Positions 59,584 through 64,000 of a DNA stretch of 64,000 bases are shown here, piece after piece. Positions within the stretch are counted from its first letter, which is position 1. Each line of letters starts with the position of its first letter. The DNA lies in NCBI GenBank assembly GCA_964411275.1, contig CAYPKG010000005.1:28456-92455 (forward strand), read 5' to 3'. The DNA comes from CAYPKG01 sp964411275 (GTDB lineage: Bacteria > Bacillota > Clostridia > Christensenellales > CAG-138). A program made the position numbers and the translations under genes. Below the pieces are notes generated by a model that saw only the letters and a list, made by a program, of their open reading frames with translations, did no database searches and was not told the DNA's origin.

Positions 59584-60129
59584 CTAGCTGAAATACCGCT
59601 CCAGCAGGCCCTTGAATGCCTTGCCGTGACGGGCTTCATCCCGGGCCATTTCATGGACGGTATCGTGAATGGCGTCGAGGTTCAGCTTTTTCGCCAGCGT
59701 GGCAAGCTCAACCTTGCCCGCGGTTGCGCCAAGCTCGGCCTCGACCCGCATTTCTAAATTCTTTTTCGTGGAGGAGGTGACGACTTCGCCCAGAAGCTCT
59801 GCAAATTTCGCCGCGTGCTCTGCTTCCTCCAAAGCGGCCCTTTCCCAATAAAGGCCGATCTCAGGATAGCCTTCCCGATGCGCCACGCGCCCCATGGCCA
59901 GATACATGCCCACTTCGGTGCATTCGCCCATGAAATTCGCTCTGAGGCCCTCGATGATTTCGGGATCCACATCCTTGGCGATGCCAACGACATGCTCAGC
60001 TGCCCAATTCATCTCTTCGTCTTTGATCTCCACAAACTTCTCTCTGGGGACTTTACACTGGGGGCAAAATTCGGGGGCCTCTTGGCCTTCGTGGATATAG
60101 CCGCAAACGGTGCAACGGAATTTTTTCAT
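59584..60129 (-). CDS. Reverse rubrerythrin
   Basis: 181 aa. The rubredoxin-like domain comes first (CTVCGYIHEG ... CPQCKVPREKF, residues 5-30), then a four-helix ferritin-like domain with ECTEVGMYL, EEAEHAAKFAEL, AELGA and DEARHGKAF (the E/H ligands of a diiron site). This order defines the reverse rubrerythrins of Clostridia, NADH-linked peroxidase/oxidase proteins of oxygen defence. Monocistronic. Confidence 0.92.
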   Translation of the reverse strand: MKKFRCTVCGYIHEGQEAPEFCPQCKVPREKFVEIKDEEMNWAAEHVVGIAKDVDPEIIEGLRANFMGECTEVGMYLAMGRVAHREGYPEIGLYWERAALEEAEHAAKFAELLGEVVTSSTKKNLEMRVEAELGATAGKVELATLAKKLNLDAIHDTVHEMARDEARHGKAFKGLLERYFS

Positions 60130-60244
60130 ACTTTTATGTCCTCCTGTTGTTTGGTCTTGTTAGCATATTGATACCATATTAAATTGGGATTGAAACAATA
60201 AAATGTAAAAATATGCCGTGCTCTTTCCCGCGGCACTGCTTTTG

Positions 60245-60688
60245 CTATCGTTTTTCATGAAAGAAATCCGTAAGGATGCCGGCGCATTCCTCCTCCATCA
60301 CCCCGCCGATCACCTCGATGGAGTGATTGAACCAGCCGTCGGTGATGTCCACCACGGAGCCGCAGCAGCCGGCCCGCTCGTCAAACGCGCCGAACACGAT
60401 CCGGGACACCCGGGAAAGGATGGCGGCGCCTGTGCACATGGCGCAGGGTTCCAGCGTCACATACAGGGTGGCGCCTGTGAGCCTGCCGTCGCATTGGCGG
60501 CAGCCCTCCCTGATGGCCAGCAGTTCCGCGTGTGCGGTTGGGTCGTTTGCGGCTTCGCATAGGTTGTGGGTGCGGGCAATGACTTTTCCGCCTTGCACCA
60601 ACACCGCGCCCACCGGCACCTCGTCCAGCCGATAGGCCTCAAAGGCTTCTTCCAGGGCCAATTGCATGTACTTGAGATCCATTCGCAT
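60245..60688 (-). CDS. tadA: tRNA-specific adenosine deaminase TadA
   Basis: 147 aa, with GGAGG 8 nt before the ATG. Zinc motifs HAELLAI (H-A-E) and TLEPCAMCTGAAI (P-C-x2-C) are intact, with FGAFDERAG downstream. It converts the wobble A of tRNA-Arg(ACG) to inosine; that tRNA is encoded at 21558. Confidence 0.94.
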   Translation of the reverse strand: MRMDLKYMQLALEEAFEAYRLDEVPVGAVLVQGGKVIARTHNLCEAANDPTAHAELLAIREGCRQCDGRLTGATLYVTLEPCAMCTGAAILSRVSRIVFGAFDERAGCCGSVVDITDGWFNHSIEVIGGVMEEECAGILTDFFHEKR

Positions 60689-61238
60689 TCGCTTATCCTC
60701 CAGGGCTACAGAAGTTCTACCCTTTGCAGGTCCTTATTCTCGACGGCGACAACATTTCGTCCCCTTTTTACAACACATACAATATGGGATATTATATCAT
60801 CGGCATTGGCGGGAAGCAATCTGGGATGAACGGCAATCTATGGGGGAAAAAAGGAAGAATTTGACGAAAAAAAGCACGAAAAAACCCCGCTCGGCGGAAC
60901 GGGGTAAAGGGAGGCCCTCTCTTTTTAGGGGAGGGAGAGGGGTCTTTGTGAACGGGTATCAGCAAAAGTCCTGATTTTTGAATACGTTCTTTATGTATAT
61001 TATTACATTTTTGTTCTGTGATTGAAAATAAGTTAACAAAGGAACTGACGCCGGTTGAACCGCATAACGAAAGGAAAAATTCAATTATTGCCTAAGAAAG
61101 TAAGGCGATCTTCTCAAGCCGGGAGGCCGGTACTGGGAAATGCGCGCTAAAACGACAGCTTTCCATTTTATATATGTTGAATGATGCCCTTTTGACTTTA
61201 TATATTAGGTATATTTATTACTTTTCCTAATTAAATAA
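60689..61238. other. Long intergenic region, no gene seen
   Basis: It holds two hairpins: CCCCG/CGGGG near 60884-60904 and GGCCCTCTC/GAGAGGGG near 60914-60945. AT content rises sharply to the right. A small RNA is possible but not supported further. Confidence 0.4.
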
Positions 61239-61239
61239 G

Positions 61240-61315
61240 AAAATTCTATACTAGAGAATTTTTTCCACAAACCCATTGACATTGTGTCCAATGTGAATTA
61301 TAGTTGTGAACTATA
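61240..61315 (+). promoter_or_regulatory. Operator-rich promoter of the permease/amidohydrolase operon
   Basis: TTGACA 61276-61281, 17-nt spacer, TATAGT 61299-61304. Three perfect dyads surround it: AAAATTCT/AGAATTTT (61240-61262), ACATTG-TGTC-CAATGT (61280-61295) and TATAGTT-GTG-AACTATA (61299-61315, over the -10). Confidence 0.65.
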
Positions 61316-61374
61316 TATGATATATGCGAACTTATTATATATCGTAGAAAAAAATTTATCCATCGGAGGTATTT

Positions 61375-62550
61375 ATGGAACCAATTCTGGCAGTGGCAAT
61401 TATCTTCATTATTTTTGCCTTGGGTGACGTGGTTGCAACCAAAACAAGAGCTATCATATCTATGTTATTTATCGCGTCAGTCATCTTTCTTGTCGTGTTC
61501 TGGACGTTCCTTCCCTCGACGATGTTTGCAGATTCTACGCTTTTGAGCGTGGGTGGCATCATGGTCACAATGCTGCTGGTGCACATGGGCAGCAATATCA
61601 CAATCCGCGATTTTATTGACCAGTGGAAAACCGTGGTCGTGTCGGCGCTGGCTTGCGCGGGCATTTGTCTGAGTGTTTACTTCATCGGCGGGCTTGTGAT
61701 AGATCGCGGCTATGCGCTGGTAGGCGCTCCCATCCTGTCCGGCGGCGTTGTAGCGACGTTGACCATGCAGGAGGCCGCAACTGCCGCTGGCCGTACGGAT
61801 CTGGCGGTGTTCGCCACGCTGGTCATGGTAGCCCAGGGCTTTGTTGGCTACCCCGTTGCATCCTTGTGCCTGCGCTCTGAAGCAAAGCGCATTCAGAAGC
61901 TGGTCAAGGAAGGCAAGCTTACTGCTGCTGAGGGCGCGGCGGCTTCTGCTGCCCTGCAGCCCAAAAAGCGCCTGCTTCCCCAGATCCCCGCTAAATACAA
62001 TGGACCCAACATGATCATCGCGAAACTGGCCATCGTGGGCTTCATCGCCACCTGGCTGTCCCAGTTGACCGGCGGTGCCGTTAATAAGTTGGTTGTGTGC
62101 CTGATACTGGGCGTGCTGTGCAAGGAAATTGGCTTTGTGGACGAAAACGCGTTCAACAAGGCGAATTCCTTCGGTATCGTCCTGTCCGTGGTGACATTGG
62201 CTATCTTCACAAACCTGGCCAGCGCCACCCCTGAAATGGTGATGAGCATGGTAGGCCCCCTGCTGGTGGTCATCGTGATCGGCGTAATTTGCTTTGCCGG
62301 AATTTCCATCATCGTGGGCAAGCTCTTCAAGTTCAGCTGGCAGATGAGCACCGCCATCGGCAGCACCTGCCTGTTCGGGTTCCCGGGAACCTTCATCGTC
62401 ACCCATGAGGTGGTGGGTTCCCTGGCGGAGAATGAGGCGGAAAAGAAGATCATGCTAGACAGCATTCTGCCCAAGATGCTCATCGCCGGTATGGTGACCG
62501 TGTCCGTGGCCTCCGTTATTTTCGCAGGAGCCATGGCAGCCTGGCTGTAA
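61375..62550 (+). CDS. Multi-span membrane transporter, substrate unknown
   Basis: 391 aa, with GGAGG upstream. About 10-11 hydrophobic segments. Two loops rich in small residues stand out (GAPILSGGVVATLTMQEAAT near 120 and LFGFPGTFIVTHEV near 340), and a charged cytosolic linker KLVKEGKLTAAEG... lies between halves. The two-halved layout resembles GltS-like or other sodium-coupled carriers, but I cannot name the family with confidence. It precedes an M20 amidohydrolase gene and likely imports that enzyme's N-acyl or peptide-like substrate. Confidence 0.7.
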   Translation: MEPILAVAIIFIIFALGDVVATKTRAIISMLFIASVIFLVVFWTFLPSTMFADSTLLSVGGIMVTMLLVHMGSNITIRDFIDQWKTVVVSALACAGICLSVYFIGGLVIDRGYALVGAPILSGGVVATLTMQEAATAAGRTDLAVFATLVMVAQGFVGYPVASLCLRSEAKRIQKLVKEGKLTAAEGAAASAALQPKKRLLPQIPAKYNGPNMIIAKLAIVGFIATWLSQLTGGAVNKLVVCLILGVLCKEIGFVDENAFNKANSFGIVLSVVTLAIFTNLASATPEMVMSMVGPLLVVIVIGVICFAGISIIVGKLFKFSWQMSTAIGSTCLFGFPGTFIVTHEVVGSLAENEAEKKIMLDSILPKMLIAGMVTVSVASVIFAGAMAAWL

Positions 62551-62635
62551 TGGAATTTCCTGCTGAAGGACAGAATTGAATAATCCAAATGGGGAGCGGG
62601 TGAGGTTCCCCATTTGGATATAAAGGAGAAGCAAT

Positions 62636-63826
62636 ATGCGCGATATTAAAGCCAAAATACATGAAATATATGATGAAATGATTGCCTGGCGCCGGGATTT
62701 TCATGCCCATCCGGAGCTGTCCAACAAGGAATTTAGAACCAGCGGCATCGTAATGGAAAAGCTTAAGGAATTTGGCCTTGACAAGGTTGAGAATATCTAC
62801 GGAACCGGTGTGGTCGGCCTGCTTGTGGGTGTAAAACCCGGCAAATGCATTGCCATTCGCGCGGATATGGACGCGCTTCCTGTGCAAGAGGCGACAGGCC
62901 TCCCCTTTGCGTCTGAAACCCCCGGTGTGATGCATGCCTGCGGCCATGATACCCATGTGGCAATGTTGCTGTGCGCGGCAAAAGCCCTTGCTGGCATGCG
63001 GGATGAAATCCCGGGCAGCGTAAAGTTTATATTTCAGCCAGCCGAAGAAGTAGCGCCCCTTGGTGGTGCCAAGCCCATGGTAGAGGCGGGTGCGATGGAA
63101 AATCCCCATGTAGACGCCATCATTACCACCCACATCAGCCCGAGCCTGACCAATTCCGGGGCCATTGGCTTGTATAAGGGTGTGCTTACCACCAGCTTCG
63201 ACCTGTATGATATTTCGATTACAGGCCAGTCCGGGCACGGCTCTCAGCCCCACACGGCCCACGACGCTATTCTGGCGGCCAGCCAGTTTGTGGTCACCGC
63301 CCAGCAGATCGTGGCCCGGCGCATCAACCCACTCAAAACCGCGATTGTATCCATTGGCCTGATCAGCGGCGGCTCTGCCGTTAACATCATTCCCGGGAGC
63401 GCAAAGCTTGAAATGTGCACCCGCACCTATGACGATGAGGCCCGCCGGATTACGAAGGAGCAGGTTTACAAGATCGCCAAGGGCATTGAGGAGATTTCCG
63501 AGTGCAAGTTCGAAATCAAGCATGTTGAGGGATACGGTTCTATCAAAAATGATCCCGGCCTGGTCGACTGCGCTAAAAGGGCCATTCAGAAAGAATTGGG
63601 GGAGGACGGCTACTTCTACCTCCCCGAGCCCATGTCCTTTAGCGAGGATTTTAGCTACTTCGGCAACGCCACCGGCACGCCCTGCGCTATGCTGCCACTG
63701 TACACCGCACCTCTGGGTCAGGAGCTCTATTCGCTGCATGACAATCGCTGCACCTTCCAGGAGGAGGCGTTGGAGAACGGGGTTACCGCCATGGTCGCTA
63801 CCGTATTTGAGTATCTGGACAACTGA
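62636..63826 (+). CDS. M20-family amidohydrolase (N-acyl-amino-acid deacylase type)
   Basis: 396 aa, with AAGGAG upstream. Metal motifs ACGHDTHVAMLL, FQPAEEVAPLGG and the dimerisation-domain segment SGHGSQPHTAHDAI are all present, and SFSEDFSYFG near the end supplies the last ligands. It hydrolyses N-acyl or N-carbamoyl amino acids, hippurate or similar. Operon partner of the permease 85 bp upstream. Confidence 0.93.
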   Translation: MRDIKAKIHEIYDEMIAWRRDFHAHPELSNKEFRTSGIVMEKLKEFGLDKVENIYGTGVVGLLVGVKPGKCIAIRADMDALPVQEATGLPFASETPGVMHACGHDTHVAMLLCAAKALAGMRDEIPGSVKFIFQPAEEVAPLGGAKPMVEAGAMENPHVDAIITTHISPSLTNSGAIGLYKGVLTTSFDLYDISITGQSGHGSQPHTAHDAILAASQFVVTAQQIVARRINPLKTAIVSIGLISGGSAVNIIPGSAKLEMCTRTYDDEARRITKEQVYKIAKGIEEISECKFEIKHVEGYGSIKNDPGLVDCAKRAIQKELGEDGYFYLPEPMSFSEDFSYFGNATGTPCAMLPLYTAPLGQELYSLHDNRCTFQEEALENGVTAMVATVFEYLDN

Positions 63827-63860
63827 ACAGATTATATTACTCAAGAAAAAGACAATATTA

Positions 63861-63894
63861 AAAGGCCCTGGCCGCACATTGCAGCCAGGGCCTT
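63861..63894. terminator. Bidirectional terminator after the amidohydrolase
   Basis: AAGGCCCTGGC pairs with GCCAGGGCCTT across about 11 nt, between convergent genes. Confidence 0.75.
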
Positions 63895-63926
63895 GGACTG
63901 TCGAAAAAGTCCTTTTGGGAGTATCT

Positions 63927-64000
63927 TTATTTCACTGCTTCCTCAATGGCAACCGCCACCGCCACGGTGGCGCCCACCATGGGGTTGTTGCCCATGCCGA
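63927..64000 (-). CDS. C-terminal end of a probable GGGtGRT protein (5' part outside window)
   Basis: The last 23 codons read GMGNNPMVGATVAVAVAIEE then AVK and a TAA stop at 63929-63927. From memory this matches the end of the clostridial GGGtGRT proteins, which are often encoded beside an iron-sulfur scaffold-like gene. The rest lies beyond the window, so this is a tentative name. Confidence 0.5.
   Translation of the reverse strand, partial: GMGNNPMVGATVAVAVAIEEAVK

Noticed and set aside
1..64000. CRISPR arrays, rRNA operons and intact insertion sequences
   Set aside because: No regularly spaced 25-40-nt repeats, no rRNA-like stretches and no transposase motifs were seen.

Overview
ORGANISM. 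The window looks like a chromosome segment of an anaerobic, endospore-forming member of the Clostridia (Bacillota). The evidence is spmA/spmB, an AbrB/SpoVT-type regulator, NfnAB, a reverse rubrerythrin, rnpA-yidD-yidC-jag and rsmG-parB clusters, and many TTG/GTG starts behind strong GGAGG ribosome sites. Most of the window is GC-rich. The first 6 kb and about 22-24.5 kb are visibly AT-richer and look acquired. One 10-N assembly gap lies at 40397-40406. LAYOUT. 1-6.0 kb: a leftward operon of an Rrf2-type (probable Fe-S) regulator and a giant secreted surface protein (over 1431 aa, cut by the window edge). It is preceded by a 249-bp segment bounded by perfect 19-bp inverted repeats that carries a consensus promoter, and beside it lies a tyrosine recombinase gene. 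This is a candidate phase-variation switch, at present in the OFF orientation. 6.2-11.9 kb: a DUF202 protein, a large permease and a DUF3604 metallohydrolase, with a divergent HTH regulator. 12.3-21.7 kb: tRNA-Thr, ftsK/spoIIIE-rimO-pgsA-cinA-recA, a CDF transporter, an aromatic-acid-exporter-like protein and tRNA-Arg. 21.7-24.5 kb: accessory genes (zeta-toxin-like kinase, lipoprotein, XRE regulator with DUF2975 protein). 24.7-27.5 kb: rpmH-rnpA-yidD-yidC-jag. 27.5-35.1 kb: a glutamate-5-kinase-like gene, cysK and a D-amino-acid aminotransferase behind a structured leader; a sigma-region-2 protein; an orphan E2-like/hisF pair; an AbrB regulator; spmA-spmB. 35.5-47.3 kb: a selenium/sulfur-handling set (yedE, TusA-like, DUF3343, class V desulfurase/lyase) beside a molybdenum-hydroxylase and purine-catabolism set (xdh subunits, adenine deaminase, dihydropyrimidinase, mocA-like, guanine deaminase). 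The rightward purine operon follows a variant guanine-class riboswitch and terminator. 47.4-55.1 kb: comB-like, nucleoside kinase, nfnAB, PepSY protein and a two-component system. 55.1-60.7 kb: a 278-bp element with 26-bp perfect terminal repeats, mnmG-rsmG-parB, reverse rubrerythrin and tadA. 60.7-64 kb: a permease and M20 amidohydrolase operon behind an operator-rich promoter, then the tail of a probable GGGtGRT protein. HOW IT FITS. Two halves of the usual rpmH-to-parB replication-origin cluster are split by 28 kb, and mnmE is not in the window. A family of palindromic intergenic repeats (27.6, 35.1-35.3 and 59.2-59.4 kb) sits at or near the break points, and one copy is a chimera of two others. 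The selenium genes plausibly feed a selenium-dependent xanthine dehydrogenase-type enzyme, which with the deaminases and dihydropyrimidinase would let the cell use purines.
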